Shown here: positions 44,454-54,553 of the stretch, piece after piece
Layout of the letters: every line of letters begins with the position of its first letter
How positions within the stretch are numbered: position 1 is the stretch's first letter
NCBI RefSeq assembly: GCF_003946915.1
Contig: NZ_RPOC01000002.1
Coordinates: forward strand, 248,001-312,000
DNA length: 64,000 nucleotides
DNA from: Flavobacterium ustbae
Lineage (GTDB): Bacteria > Bacteroidota > Bacteroidia > Flavobacteriales > Flavobacteriaceae
Reading direction: 5' to 3'
The notes under the pieces: model-generated
The model's input: the letters and a program-made list of their open reading frames with translations, nothing else
The model's database searches: none
Told to the model about the DNA's origin: nothing
Made by a program: the position numbers and the translations under genes

Positions 44454-45794
44454 ATGACGCTACTTATATTAATTATAGTATTAGCCTTAATTTTTGATTA
44501 CATCAATGGTTTTCATGATGCGGCAAATGCTATAGCGACTGTTGTTGCTACAAAGGTTTTGACACCTTTTCAGGCCGTGGTCTGGGCAGCATTTTTTAAC
44601 TTTCTGGCTTATTGGGTTTTCGGATTTGGTGTTGCGGATACTGTTGCTAAAACAGCGCATACCATGGAAATTAACCTAGTTGTAATTTTAGCCGGAGTTA
44701 TTGCCGCAATCTGTTGGAATTTATTGACTTGGTGGTTAGGAATTCCTTCAAGTTCTTCGCATACACTTATTGGAGGTTTTGCTGGAGCGGCTGTAGCGCA
44801 TGCTATCGCAGTTCATGGTTTTTCTGGATATGTTGGAGAAGATGGCGCAACACATTATTGGTATGAAATTGTAAGCTGGTATAAAGCCGGAAAAGATGGC
44901 GGAATGCCGTCTGGGGTTCTTATCATTATTGCGTTTATTGTTTTGGCACCATTAATTGGAGCATTAGCCTCTTATTTAATTTCGATCTGGCTTTTAAATG
45001 CTTCTCGTAAAAATATTTGGCCTAAAATCTTTACTGTAGCTTTAATGATCGCTACGATTGTTTTCGTATACTACCAAATGGTTTCTTACGAAGAAATTTT
45101 AGAGCATGGTAAACCTCGTTTTGAATCTCATTTTTGGAGCGTAGTGTTTGATTCTCATAATATTAAATGGTTTTTAGTAGCCTTTATTATTCTAACTGTT
45201 AGTGCATTTTGTTTAATATTCAGCAGTTTAAATCTTCATCAGGCGGATGCTGCTTTAAAGAAAATGCAATTGTTATCTTCTGCGGCATTTAGTTTAGGTC
45301 ACGGAGGAAATGACTCTCAAAAAGTAATGGGTATTATTGCTGCAGCTGTAGCAGTTTATATCAATACAAATCCAGGTGTACACATGGCTGAATGGCTTGA
45401 TGTGGTTTTACCAAATGAAGATGCTGGAATTAAAGGTGTTATGCCAGGATGGATTCCGTTGGCATGTTATTCTGCAATTGCAGCTGGTACTTTAAGCGGT
45501 GGATGGAAAATTGTAAAAACAATGGGATCTAAAATCACAAAAGTAAGTTCGTTTGAAGGTGTTGCAGCAGAGACTGCGGGAGCTTTAACACTTTACTTTA
45601 CAGAACACTTAAAAATTCCAGTAAGTACAACACACACCATTACAGGATCTATTATTGGTGTTGGATTAACAAAACGTGTTTCTGCAGTTCGCTGGGGAGT
45701 TACCGTAAGTTTAATCTGGGCTTGGATTTTGACTATTCCAATTTCAGCTTTATTAGCAGGTTTAGTTTACTTTATTTTAAGTGTGTTTATTTAA
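44454..45794 (+). CDS. pit: PiT family inorganic phosphate transporter
   Basis: A 446-residue membrane protein with about ten helices that carries phosphate with protons or sodium. Both PiT signature regions are present: DYINGFHDAANAIATVVATK (about residue 15) and GHGGNDSQKVMGIIAAA (about 283). A second repeat, AGALTLYFTEHLKIPVSTTHTITGSIIGVG, mirrors the first half's WWLGIPSSSSHTLIGGFAGAAV. It is co-transcribed with the DUF47 gene. Confidence 0.94.
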   Translation: MTLLILIIVLALIFDYINGFHDAANAIATVVATKVLTPFQAVVWAAFFNFLAYWVFGFGVADTVAKTAHTMEINLVVILAGVIAAICWNLLTWWLGIPSSSSHTLIGGFAGAAVAHAIAVHGFSGYVGEDGATHYWYEIVSWYKAGKDGGMPSGVLIIIAFIVLAPLIGALASYLISIWLLNASRKNIWPKIFTVALMIATIVFVYYQMVSYEEILEHGKPRFESHFWSVVFDSHNIKWFLVAFIILTVSAFCLIFSSLNLHQADAALKKMQLLSSAAFSLGHGGNDSQKVMGIIAAAVAVYINTNPGVHMAEWLDVVLPNEDAGIKGVMPGWIPLACYSAIAAGTLSGGWKIVKTMGSKITKVSSFEGVAAETAGALTLYFTEHLKIPVSTTHTITGSIIGVGLTKRVSAVRWGVTVSLIWAWILTIPISALLAGLVYFILSVFI

Positions 45795-45815
45795 ATAAAT
45801 CATATTCCAATATAT

Positions 45816-45848
45816 AAAACCGATTTCAATCTGAAATCGGTTTTTTTA
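45816..45848 (+). terminator. Terminator after pit
   Basis: AAAACCGATTTCA-ATC-TGAAATCGGTTTT and a T run. Confidence 0.9.
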
Positions 45849-45933
45849 TTTTAATTTGTTTTAAAATGAAACGACAAAAGCTTTTGTAAATACAGTATAT
45901 TTTGTCGATTTTTGAAGAAGTTAATATTTTAGT

Positions 45934-46926
45934 ATGAAGAAATTAATCCTGCTGTTTTTATTGCTGGCTGTACAAAACAGTTTTGCTCAATCTAATAATA
46001 CATCTTTTAAATATGGTTTTGTAGATCAAACTGGTAAAGAGATAGTTCCTTGCAAGTATGACGGTCTTGAGACATTTATAAATGGTTTTGCTGTAGTGCA
46101 GCTCAATGGTAAATTTGGTTTAGTCGACAAAACAGGCAAAGAAGTTGTTCGCTGTACGAATGATAAGATAATAAACAAACAAAGTTGGATTATAATCAAT
46201 AATAAAAATACCAAGCCACACTATTTGGTTAAATCATCTGATGTGTTGTTGACTAAAAAATATGAAGAAACAAAAACGTTGTCTCCAGAAATAATTGCCG
46301 TAAAAAAGAATGAAAAATGGGGATTTATAGATGTTGTAGGTGATGAGATTAATCCAAAGTATGAGGAGATAAGTAATTTTTCGGATCGATTTGCTGTTGT
46401 AAAATTGAATGCTAAATATGGAATTGTGGATCAGATCGGAAAAGAAATTATTCCACCAATATACGATCGTGTGCAGAATTTTAAAGAAGGCGTTGCAATT
46501 GTAGAATCTAATGGTAAATACGGAGTGATTAATGAAGATGGTAAAATGGTAATTCCTGTTGAGTACGATATGAATTTTTATTTTATGAATGGTGTTTCGA
46601 TTGTAAAGCTAGGTGATAAATATGGCGTTTTGGATAATGAAGGAAAAGAAATAGCGCCAGTAAAATATGATTTCATGGTTGTAAATAATGACCTGATTCA
46701 AATGAAATTGAATAATAAATACGGTCTGATTAATAAAGAAGGAAAAGAAATTTCTCCAGTTAAATATGATTGGATCGAATCTTTTAAAGATGGAATTGCA
46801 GCAATTAAACTAAATGGAAAATACGGTTTTATTAATAAAGAAGGCGAAGAAATTGTTGAACCAAAATACGATAAAGCAGATAATTTTATTGATGGAATGG
46901 CAGCTGTTAGGGTTATTAAAAATTAA
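45934..46926 (+). CDS. WG-repeat secreted protein
   Basis: A 330-residue protein with a signal peptide (MKKLILLFLLLAVQNSFAQ). About nine WG-type repeats follow, of the form KYGFINKEGKEI-PVKYD with spacing of roughly 35 residues; clear examples are at 26, 61, 130, 163, 197, 228, 263 and 298. WG repeats build a beta-propeller-like or solenoid surface and are of unknown function. The gene is monocistronic and convergent with the DUF421 gene, 12 nt apart. Confidence 0.85.
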   Translation: MKKLILLFLLLAVQNSFAQSNNTSFKYGFVDQTGKEIVPCKYDGLETFINGFAVVQLNGKFGLVDKTGKEVVRCTNDKIINKQSWIIINNKNTKPHYLVKSSDVLLTKKYEETKTLSPEIIAVKKNEKWGFIDVVGDEINPKYEEISNFSDRFAVVKLNAKYGIVDQIGKEIIPPIYDRVQNFKEGVAIVESNGKYGVINEDGKMVIPVEYDMNFYFMNGVSIVKLGDKYGVLDNEGKEIAPVKYDFMVVNNDLIQMKLNNKYGLINKEGKEISPVKYDWIESFKDGIAAIKLNGKYGFINKEGEEIVEPKYDKADNFIDGMAAVRVIKN

Positions 46927-46938
46927 TCGCATACCGTA

Positions 46939-47457
46939 TCAAGACTTTTGAAGGTTTTTACGATTATGCTTGCGTTTATAATGCGTCTGTTTTAGATTTT
47001 TTTGATCTTCAGAAATAATACTTATTGTTCCGTCAATTTCGAGCATGGCCAGTTTTATATTTTTGAAATATTCGATGCCGTGTTCTCTCATAGCTTCTTT
47101 TAATTCTTCGTCAGAAATATCGAGTCTGCTTAAGGTTTGAAAGTCTAATTTCCCATCATGAACTAGAACTTGAGGTTTATCTAATAGTAAATCGCTAATA
47201 GTTTTATATCTGCGGATCAGTTTTTTTATAATGTAATTGATGATGAATAAAACCAAAGCGGCTACCAAGCCTCCAATTAAACTTGTGTCTGGGCCAACCA
47301 TAGCGTTTTGAACGGAATTGCTAATAAGTAAAATCAGAATTACATCGGCGGTGTTTAATTGGGAAAGCTCTTTTTTGCCGAATACTCTCAAAGCAATTGT
47401 CATGAAAAAATAAACAGCGATACTTCTTAAAACAATATCTAGATAGGGAAAAGCCAT
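46939..47457 (-). CDS. DUF421 (YetF-like) membrane protein
   Basis: A 172-residue protein with three N-terminal helices (about residues 10-26, 38-56 and 58-76) and a soluble C-terminal domain containing LLISNSVQNAMVGPD (near 43) and ISDEELKEAMREHGIEYFKNIKLAMLE. This is the standard DUF421/YetF layout. Function unknown. The basic C-terminus (HYKRKHNRKNLQKS) is a small extension. Confidence 0.85.
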   Translation of the reverse strand: MAFPYLDIVLRSIAVYFFMTIALRVFGKKELSQLNTADVILILLISNSVQNAMVGPDTSLIGGLVAALVLFIINYIIKKLIRRYKTISDLLLDKPQVLVHDGKLDFQTLSRLDISDEELKEAMREHGIEYFKNIKLAMLEIDGTISIISEDQKNLKQTHYKRKHNRKNLQKS

Positions 47458-47484
47458 ATTTTTTATTTTAAAGTTAAATAAAAA

Positions 47485-47518
47485 AGCTTTGTCAAAGTTT
47501 TAAAACTTTGACAAAGCT
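47485..47518. terminator. Strong palindromic terminator after rimK fusion
   Basis: AGCTTTGTCAAAGTTT (47485-47500) against AAACTTTGACAAAGCT (47503-47518), with an A tract before it. Confidence 0.85.
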
Positions 47519-47558
47519 GCTAAAATATTTATGCTGAATTAAGTTTAAATGAACTTAA

Positions 47559-48926
47559 TTATAATTTGAAATTCTTTTCAATCGCTTTAATCATTTCTCC
47601 GGCAACATCTTTATTGGTTGCGCCTTCGATTCCTTCAAGGCCTGGAGAAGAGTTTACTTCTAATAATAGCGGGCCTTTAGAAGAGCGAATAATATCTACT
47701 CCGGCCACTTTTAAGTCCATTGCTTTCGCGGCTTTTATGGCGATCTTTTTCTCTTCAGGAGTTATTTTGATAACAGAAGCCGTTCCACCAAGGTGAATAT
47801 TAGCTCTAAATTCGCCTGGCATAGCTTCACGCTGAATTGCTGCAACTACTTTTCCATCTATCACAAAACAACGAATGTCTTTTCCGTTGGCTTCTTTAAT
47901 AAATTCCTGAACTAAGATGTTAGCATTTAAACTTTTAAAAGCATTAATAACACTTTCTGCAGCTTTTTTGGTTTCGGCTAAAACAACGCCTTTTCCTTGC
48001 GTTCCTTCTAATAATTTTACAATTAAAGGTGAACCGCCCACCATTTTAATTAAATTGTCTGTATCAAGCGGAGAATTGGCGAATCCCGTTGTCGGAATGT
48101 CGATACCGCTATTTAAAAGTAACTGTAAGGAATATAGTTTGTCTCTAGATTGCGTAATAGCAGTTGCCGAATTCAAGCAAAAAACCTTCAAAGCCTCAAA
48201 CTGACGGGTAAGCGCACAGCCGTAAAATGTAATGCTCGGTCTTATTCTCGGAATAATAGCATCAAATTGATTTAAAATCTTTCCGCCTCTATAATGAATT
48301 TCTGGAGTTTTGGCATCCAATTTCATATAGCATTCTTTGATATTCAAAAAATGCATTTCGTGTCCGCGCATTTCGCCGGCTTCCATAATTCTTTTATTGC
48401 TGTAAAGCTCTGGATTGCTGGCTAAAACACCAATTCTTAAGCCAGAACTTGCTTTTTCAGAGTTCTGATATAATTCTTTAAGTGATTCTGCTGTAGGCTG
48501 TCCTAATAGGTATTTCTGTTCTGGATCTACCAAAACCCTTCCGCTCATAGCTTCGCGCCCTAAAAGCATTCTGAAACCCATAGAATCGCGATTGGTTAAA
48601 GTCATTTCGATAGGCCATTTTGCATCGCCAATTTTTAAACTGGTCTGAATGACGTAGCGATGCTCTCTAAAACCGCTAGAACTTTTCACAATTCTCTTAT
48701 CGACCAGCGGAGCTTCGCAGTGAATAATAGTTTTAATATTATTCTGAATCGGATTAATATCAAATTTAACCCAATTGGCATCATTTTTTATAAAAGGAGC
48801 TATGTTTAATGCGTGCATTGCCGAAGTTTTAGCGCCAGAATCCACACGAGCCTTGATTGTCGGGATTCCTAGTTCTGGAAATGAGCACCATTCTTCGCTG
48901 CCTAAAATGACTTTGTTTTGAAGCAT
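47559..48926 (-). CDS. rimK: RimB-RimK fusion: retropepsin-like protease plus ATP-grasp ligase
   Basis: A 455-residue fusion. Residues 1-140 are a PF05618-like domain (RimB/ATP-dependent zinc protease family) with the Asp protease-like motif [14 protein letters not shown] at about 25 and [19 protein letters not shown] near 126. Residues 160-455 are a RimK ATP-grasp ligase, with [36 protein letters not shown] and [16 protein letters not shown]. RimK adds glutamate to the C-terminus of ribosomal protein S6. The start at 48926 drops 11 unlike residues. Fusion implies that addition and trimming may be linked. Confidence 0.88.
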   Translation of the reverse strand: MLQNKVILGSEEWCSFPELGIPTIKARVDSGAKTSAMHALNIAPFIKNDANWVKFDINPIQNNIKTIIHCEAPLVDKRIVKSSSGFREHRYVIQTSLKIGDAKWPIEMTLTNRDSMGFRMLLGREAMSGRVLVDPEQKYLLGQPTAESLKELYQNSEKASSGLRIGVLASNPELYSNKRIMEAGEMRGHEMHFLNIKECYMKLDAKTPEIHYRGGKILNQFDAIIPRIRPSITFYGCALTRQFEALKVFCLNSATAITQSRDKLYSLQLLLNSGIDIPTTGFANSPLDTDNLIKMVGGSPLIVKLLEGTQGKGVVLAETKKAAESVINAFKSLNANILVQEFIKEANGKDIRCFVIDGKVVAAIQREAMPGEFRANIHLGGTASVIKITPEEKKIAIKAAKAMDLKVAGVDIIRSSKGPLLLEVNSSPGLEGIEGATNKDVAGEMIKAIEKNFKL

Positions 48927-49005
48927 ATATTGTTTCTTTATTATAGTATTAAAATTCAAAAATAGCTATTTGCTTTTACTAAAGATAGTGATTTTTACAA
49001 AAAAA

Positions 49006-49040
49006 AATGCCCGTTATGTTATGAAAACGTAACGGGCAAG
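49006..49040 (-). terminator. Terminator after clpC
   Basis: TGCCCGTTA (49008-49016) paired with TAACGGGCA (49030-49038), T run on the minus strand. Confidence 0.85.
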
Positions 49041-49067
49041 TTATTAGTGTTATAATTTTTGACTAAT

Positions 49068-51614
49068 TTATTGATTAGTCGGTTCTTCAGCTTTATGAAT
49101 TTCAACAGATAATTCTTGAGAATCTTCTTTTAAATCCATCCAGATTTCATCACCAGAATGTATTTTCGAAGTAATGATTTCTTCAGCTAACAAATCTTCA
49201 ACATATTTTTGAATTGCTCTTTTTAAAGGACGTGCTCCAAATTGTTTGTCGAAACCTTTCTCAGCGATAAATGCTTTTGCTTTGTCAGTTAAACTTAATT
49301 TGTAGCCTAACTCTGCAATACGAGAATATAGTTTTTTCAATTCGATTTCGATAATCAAATCAATATCAGCTTTTTCTAATGCATTAAATACAATTACGTC
49401 ATCAATTCTGTTTAGGAATTCAGGAGCAAAAGTTTTCTTCAAAGCGTTTTCGATAATGCTTTTTGAGTTTTCATCAGCTTGAGCTGTTCTTGCAGCTGTT
49501 CCGAATCCAACACCTTGTCCGAAATCTTTTAACTGACGCGCACCAACATTAGATGTCATGATAATGATAGTGTTTTTAAAGTCAATTTTGCGACCTAAAC
49601 TATCTGTCAAATATCCATCATCTAAAACTTGAAGCATCATATTGAATACATCTGGATGTGCTTTTTCGATCTCATCTAAAAGAACCACACAATATGGTTT
49701 TCTACGAACTTTTTCAGTCAATTGACCTCCTTCTTCGTATCCAACATATCCTGGAGGCGCTCCAACTAAACGAGAGATCGCAAATTTCTCCATGTATTCA
49801 CTCATGTCTATACGAACAAGAGCATCTTCAGAATCAAATAATTCTTTGGCTAAAACTTTAGCCAATTGTGTTTTACCAACACCAGTCTGCCCTAAGAAAA
49901 TAAACGAACCAATTGGTTTGTTTGGATCTTTAAGTCCAGCTCTGTTACGCTGAATAGAACGTGCAATTTTTAGAACTGCCTCATTTTGCCCAATTACTTT
50001 ATTCTGAATTAATTCAGGTAAATGTGCCAATTTGTTGCTTTCTGTTTGCGCAATTCTGTTTACAGGAATTCCAGTCATCATTGAAACAACATCGGCTACA
50101 TTATCTTCTGTAACTTCAATACGGTTGTTTTTAGAATCTTCTTCCCATTGTTCTTGAGCTAAAGCTAGATCTTTTTCAATACGTTTTTCATCATCGCGAA
50201 GTTTGGCTGCTTCTTCATATTTTTGTTTTTTAACAACCATATTTTTCATTTCGCGCACTTCTTCCAGCTGACGTTCTAAATCCAAAATTTGTTTCGGAAC
50301 ATCAATGTTAGTAATATGCACGCGAGAACCAGCTTCGTCCATTGCATCGATCGCCTTGTCTGGTAAGAAACGCTCAGACATATATCTGTTTGTCAGTTTA
50401 ACGCAGGCTTCAATAGCTTCTGGCGTATACGTTACGTTATGGTGATCTTCGTATTTGTCTTTTACGTTGTTCAAGATTGCAATCGTTTCTTCAACAGAAG
50501 TTGGTTCTACAATTACTTTTTGGAAACGTCTTTCTAAAGCTCCGTCTTTTTCAATATACTGTCTGTACTCATCAAGAGTAGTAGCGCCAATACATTGAAT
50601 TTCTCCTCTTGCTAAAGCAGGTTTGAACATGTTTGAAGCATCAAGTGAGCCTGTTGCTCCTCCAGCACCTACAATAGTATGGATTTCATCAATAAAAAGA
50701 ATAATATCATCGTTTTTTTCCAGCTCGTTCATCACGGCTTTCATTCTTTCTTCAAATTGTCCTCTGTATTTTGTTCCGGCAACTAAGCTAGCCAAGTCTA
50801 GAGTTACAACACGTTTGTTGAAAAGAATACGAGAAACTTTCTTTTGGATAATACGTAAAGCAAGTCCTTCTGCAATAGCAGATTTACCAACTCCAGGTTC
50901 TCCAATAAGAAGCGGATTGTTCTTTTTTCTACGGCTTAGAATTTGAGAAACACGTTCAATTTCTTTTTCGCGTCCTACAACTGGATCTAGTTTTCCTTCC
51001 TCGGCCATTTCTGTTAAATCTCTCCCAAAATTATCTAAAACTGGTGTCTTAGATTTTTTGTTTGACTTATTGGCGGGATTATTAAAACTGCTTTCTTTAA
51101 GACTGTCATCTTGTCCTGAATCGTCATTGTACGATTCGTTTCTTGGCAAGTTTTCTAAGAATTCTTCTTCGTTTGGAGTCATATTTAAATACTGTTCTTT
51201 AGCTACGTCATAATCTATTTTCAGTTTATTCAATAGCTTGGTTGTTGGATCGTTTTCGTTTCGTAAGATACACAATAGCAAATGTGCCGTGCTTATCGAT
51301 GAACTTTGAAATACTTTTGCTTCAAGAAAAGTGGTCTTCAGGGCTCTTTCGGCCTGTCGGGTAAGATGAAGGTTTTTCTTTTCTGCATTTACTTCAACGC
51401 TCAAGTTGGCTGGGCTCAGTATTTCTACTTTTCTGCGTAAATGATCTAAATCGACAGCTAGGTTGTTAAGTATATGAATAGCTTTTCCGTTACCATCTCT
51501 TAAAATACCTAGCATAAGATGTTCTGTACCAATAAAGTCATGACCCAATCGAAGAGCCTCTTCCTTACTGTACGTAATAACATCTTTTACTCTTGGTGAA
51601 AAATTATCATCCAT
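49068..51614 (-). CDS. clpC: ATP-dependent Clp protease ATP-binding subunit ClpC
   Basis: An 848-residue AAA+ unfoldase that feeds ClpP. It has an N-terminal double Clp repeat (to about 150), AAA-1 with Walker A GEPGVGKSA (about 241), a UVR-like middle domain (KYEEAAKLRDDEKRIEKDL near 465) and AAA-2 with GQTGVGKTQLA (about 573) and the sensor region GARPLKRAIQKYVEDLL. The middle UVR motif distinguishes ClpC from ClpA. Monocistronic, divergent from gyrA with 258 nt between starts. Confidence 0.96.
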   Translation of the reverse strand: MDDNFSPRVKDVITYSKEEALRLGHDFIGTEHLMLGILRDGNGKAIHILNNLAVDLDHLRRKVEILSPANLSVEVNAEKKNLHLTRQAERALKTTFLEAKVFQSSSISTAHLLLCILRNENDPTTKLLNKLKIDYDVAKEQYLNMTPNEEEFLENLPRNESYNDDSGQDDSLKESSFNNPANKSNKKSKTPVLDNFGRDLTEMAEEGKLDPVVGREKEIERVSQILSRRKKNNPLLIGEPGVGKSAIAEGLALRIIQKKVSRILFNKRVVTLDLASLVAGTKYRGQFEERMKAVMNELEKNDDIILFIDEIHTIVGAGGATGSLDASNMFKPALARGEIQCIGATTLDEYRQYIEKDGALERRFQKVIVEPTSVEETIAILNNVKDKYEDHHNVTYTPEAIEACVKLTNRYMSERFLPDKAIDAMDEAGSRVHITNIDVPKQILDLERQLEEVREMKNMVVKKQKYEEAAKLRDDEKRIEKDLALAQEQWEEDSKNNRIEVTEDNVADVVSMMTGIPVNRIAQTESNKLAHLPELIQNKVIGQNEAVLKIARSIQRNRAGLKDPNKPIGSFIFLGQTGVGKTQLAKVLAKELFDSEDALVRIDMSEYMEKFAISRLVGAPPGYVGYEEGGQLTEKVRRKPYCVVLLDEIEKAHPDVFNMMLQVLDDGYLTDSLGRKIDFKNTIIIMTSNVGARQLKDFGQGVGFGTAARTAQADENSKSIIENALKKTFAPEFLNRIDDVIVFNALEKADIDLIIEIELKKLYSRIAELGYKLSLTDKAKAFIAEKGFDKQFGARPLKRAIQKYVEDLLAEEIITSKIHSGDEIWMDLKEDSQELSVEIHKAEEPTNQ

Positions 51615-51872
51615 AATATATAATTGGTATTGTAAATTTAGTGAATTACAGTTTTAAAAACAAAAACCGTACCCTTCAGAATCTCCTGTCAGCTAATAGA
51701 CGAAAAAAAAGACAATAAAACAGTTAAAAAACGCTTAATTTATTAACTAAAAGCCAAAATAAAGTTGTTAATAAATCATTGAAATAAGTGTAAGGAAATA
51801 GCTGAAAAAATTTCAAAAAAACGTATCTTGGCACGCTTTGATAACTAATATAATTATTTAATATAACAACTT

Positions 51873-54518
51873 ATGTCTGAAGGAGAAAAGTTAATTCCTA
51901 TTAACATAGAGGATGAAATGAAGTCAGCTTACATCGATTATTCGATGTCAGTAATTGTATCGAGAGCACTTCCTGATGTTAGAGATGGCTTGAAACCAGT
52001 GCATCGAAGAGTTCTTTACGGAATGTATGATTTAGGTGTAACATCGAGATCTGCCCACAAAAAGTCTGCGAGAATCGTAGGGGAGGTTCTTGGTAAGTAC
52101 CACCCCCATGGTGATACCTCTGTTTATGATGCAATGGTACGTATGGCGCAGGAATGGAGTATGCGTTATTTGTTAGTTGACGGACAGGGTAACTTTGGTT
52201 CTGTCGATGGAGACAGTCCTGCAGCAATGCGTTATACGGAGGCCAGAATGCGCAAAATTTCTGAAGAGATTATGGCCGACATCGAAAAAGAAACAGTTGA
52301 TTTTCAATTGAACTTTGACGATACAATATATGAGCCAAAAGTAATGCCAACAAGAGTTCCTACTTTATTAGTAAACGGAGCAACAGGTATTGCAGTTGGT
52401 ATGGCGACTAATATGCCACCACACAATTTAACTGAAGTTATCAATGGTACTTTGGCGTATCTTGATAATAATGATATTGAAGTAGATGAATTAATGACTC
52501 ATATCAAAGCTCCTGATTTTCCAACGGGAGGTATTATTTATGGATATGAGGGCGTTCGTGAAGCTTTTAAAACCGGTAGAGGGCGTATTGTAATGCGTGC
52601 TAAAGTTGGTTTTGAAGAAGTTGACGGAAGAGAATGTATTATCGTTACTGAAATTCCATATCAGGTTAACAAAGCCGAAATGATCAAGCGTACTGCTGAT
52701 TTGGTTAACGATAAAAAAATCGAAGGTATTGCCAATATTCGTGACGAGTCTGACAGAAGCGGTATGCGTATCGTTTACATCCTGAAGCGTGATGCTACGC
52801 CAAACGTAGTTCTAAATACTTTATACAAATACACTCAGTTACAGTCTTCTTTCAGTGTAAATAATATTGCATTAGTAAAAGGGCGTCCTCAATTGTTGAA
52901 TCTAAAAGATATGATTCACTATTTTATTGAGCACCGTCATGATGTAGTAGTAAGAAGAACGCAGTTTGAATTGCGTAAAGCCGAAGAAAGAGCGCATATT
53001 TTAGAAGGGTTAATCATTGCTTCTGACAATATCGACGAAGTAATTGCGTTAATTAGAGGGTCTAAAAACACAGACGAAGCAAGAGAGAAATTAATCGAAA
53101 GATTTAAATTATCAGATATTCAAGCTCGTGCAATTGTTGAGATGCGTCTACGTCAGTTAACAGGTCTGGAGCAAGATAAATTAAGAGCGGAGTATGAAGA
53201 ATTAATGAAGTTAATTGAGCATTTGAAGGCTTTATTAGCAGACGTTAATTTAAGAATTGATTTGATAAAAGAAGAGCTTACAGAAATTCGCGATAAATAT
53301 GGTGATGATCGCCGTTCTAAAATCGAATATTCTGGAGGAGATGTAAGTATAGAAGATTTAATTGCAGATGAAAGTGTAGTTATTACCATTTCTCATGCAG
53401 GTTATATCAAACGTACTAACTTATCAGAATACAAAACACAAAATAGAGGTGGAGTTGGACAGAAGAGTGCCGGAACAAGAGATCAGGATTTCTTAGAGCA
53501 CATGTTCGTTGCGACTAATCACCAATATATGATGTTCTTTACCCAAAAAGGAAAATGTTTCTGGATGCGTGTTTATGAAATTCCGGAAGGAAGTAAAACC
53601 GCAAAAGGTAGAGCAATTCAGAACTTGGTAAATATTGAAAGTGATGATAAAGTAAAAGCTTTCATTTGTACGCAAGACTTAAAAGACAAAGACTATATCA
53701 ATACGCACAATCTTGTAATGGTAACCAAACAAGGTCAGGTGAAGAAAACTTCTTTAGAGAAATATTCTAAACCAAGAGCAAATGGAGTTGCTGCTATTAC
53801 AATTAAAGAAGGTGATGAATTACTTGGTGCTCAATTGACAAACGGAGAAAGCCAAATTATATTAGCAGTTAAATCTGGTAAATTGGTTCGTTTTGAAGAA
53901 ACTAAAACACGTCCGATGGGAAGAACAGCTTCTGGAGTTCGTGGAATTACCTTAAAAGATGATAAAGACGAAGTAATCGGAATGGTTACGGTTGATAAAA
54001 ATGATATTTCGACATCACAAATTCTTGTTGTAACTGAAAACGGATACGGAAAACGTACCAAATTAGTTGATGACGATGGAGAAGATGTGTACAGAATTAC
54101 AAACCGTGGAGGTAAAGGAGTTAAAACACTTAATATCACCGAGAAAACAGGTAACTTAATCTCAATCAACGCTGTGACAGATGCAGATGATTTAATGATT
54201 ATCAATAAATCGGGATTAACGATCAGAATGGCAATTGAAGATTTACGTGTTATGGGACGTGCTACTCAAGGTGTTAGATTGATTAACCTAAAAGGAAAAG
54301 ATTCTATTGCTGCTGTTACAACTGTAATGAAAGATGATGTTGAAGAAGTGGTTGTCGATGAAGACGGTAATGTTATTGAATCTGGGATTGAAAGGATTAA
54401 GCCTGATTTGGAAGTTTTAGAAGATGACACAGTTGTTGAGGATGAGGATGATTCTGATGATGAAGTTGTAGAGGATGAAGAAGATGCCGATGAAGAGGAA
54501 GAGGAATCTGAAGAATAA
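51873..54518 (+). CDS. gyrA: DNA gyrase subunit A
   Basis: An 881-residue topoisomerase II subunit that cuts and rejoins DNA. The catalytic Tyr is in [11 protein letters not shown] (about residue 123). The quinolone region reads [14 protein letters not shown], with Thr at the position equal to E. coli Ser83 and Asp at position 87, the susceptible type known in Flavobacterium. The C-terminal beta-pinwheel has [10 protein letters not shown] as its GyrA box (canonical QRRGGKG). A tail of about 37 mostly Asp/Glu residues ends the protein. The TPR gene follows 35 nt later. Confidence 0.97.
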   Translation: MSEGEKLIPINIEDEMKSAYIDYSMSVIVSRALPDVRDGLKPVHRRVLYGMYDLGVTSRSAHKKSARIVGEVLGKYHPHGDTSVYDAMVRMAQEWSMRYLLVDGQGNFGSVDGDSPAAMRYTEARMRKISEEIMADIEKETVDFQLNFDDTIYEPKVMPTRVPTLLVNGATGIAVGMATNMPPHNLTEVINGTLAYLDNNDIEVDELMTHIKAPDFPTGGIIYGYEGVREAFKTGRGRIVMRAKVGFEEVDGRECIIVTEIPYQVNKAEMIKRTADLVNDKKIEGIANIRDESDRSGMRIVYILKRDATPNVVLNTLYKYTQLQSSFSVNNIALVKGRPQLLNLKDMIHYFIEHRHDVVVRRTQFELRKAEERAHILEGLIIASDNIDEVIALIRGSKNTDEAREKLIERFKLSDIQARAIVEMRLRQLTGLEQDKLRAEYEELMKLIEHLKALLADVNLRIDLIKEELTEIRDKYGDDRRSKIEYSGGDVSIEDLIADESVVITISHAGYIKRTNLSEYKTQNRGGVGQKSAGTRDQDFLEHMFVATNHQYMMFFTQKGKCFWMRVYEIPEGSKTAKGRAIQNLVNIESDDKVKAFICTQDLKDKDYINTHNLVMVTKQGQVKKTSLEKYSKPRANGVAAITIKEGDELLGAQLTNGESQIILAVKSGKLVRFEETKTRPMGRTASGVRGITLKDDKDEVIGMVTVDKNDISTSQILVVTENGYGKRTKLVDDDGEDVYRITNRGGKGVKTLNITEKTGNLISINAVTDADDLMIINKSGLTIRMAIEDLRVMGRATQGVRLINLKGKDSIAAVTTVMKDDVEEVVVDEDGNVIESGIERIKPDLEVLEDDTVVEDEDDSDDEVVEDEEDADEEEEESEE

Positions 54519-54553
54519 TTAAAAGAGAAAATTAAATACAAATAAATATTATT

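Noticed and set aside
53001-53020. Quinolone-resistance change in GyrA
   Set aside because: Thr at position 83 and Asp at 87 match the usual susceptible state in this genus, not a mutation; the region itself is near the N-terminus.
54266-54541. Ser-rich minus-strand frame at the end of gyrA
   Set aside because: Complement of the Asp/Glu-rich GyrA tail.
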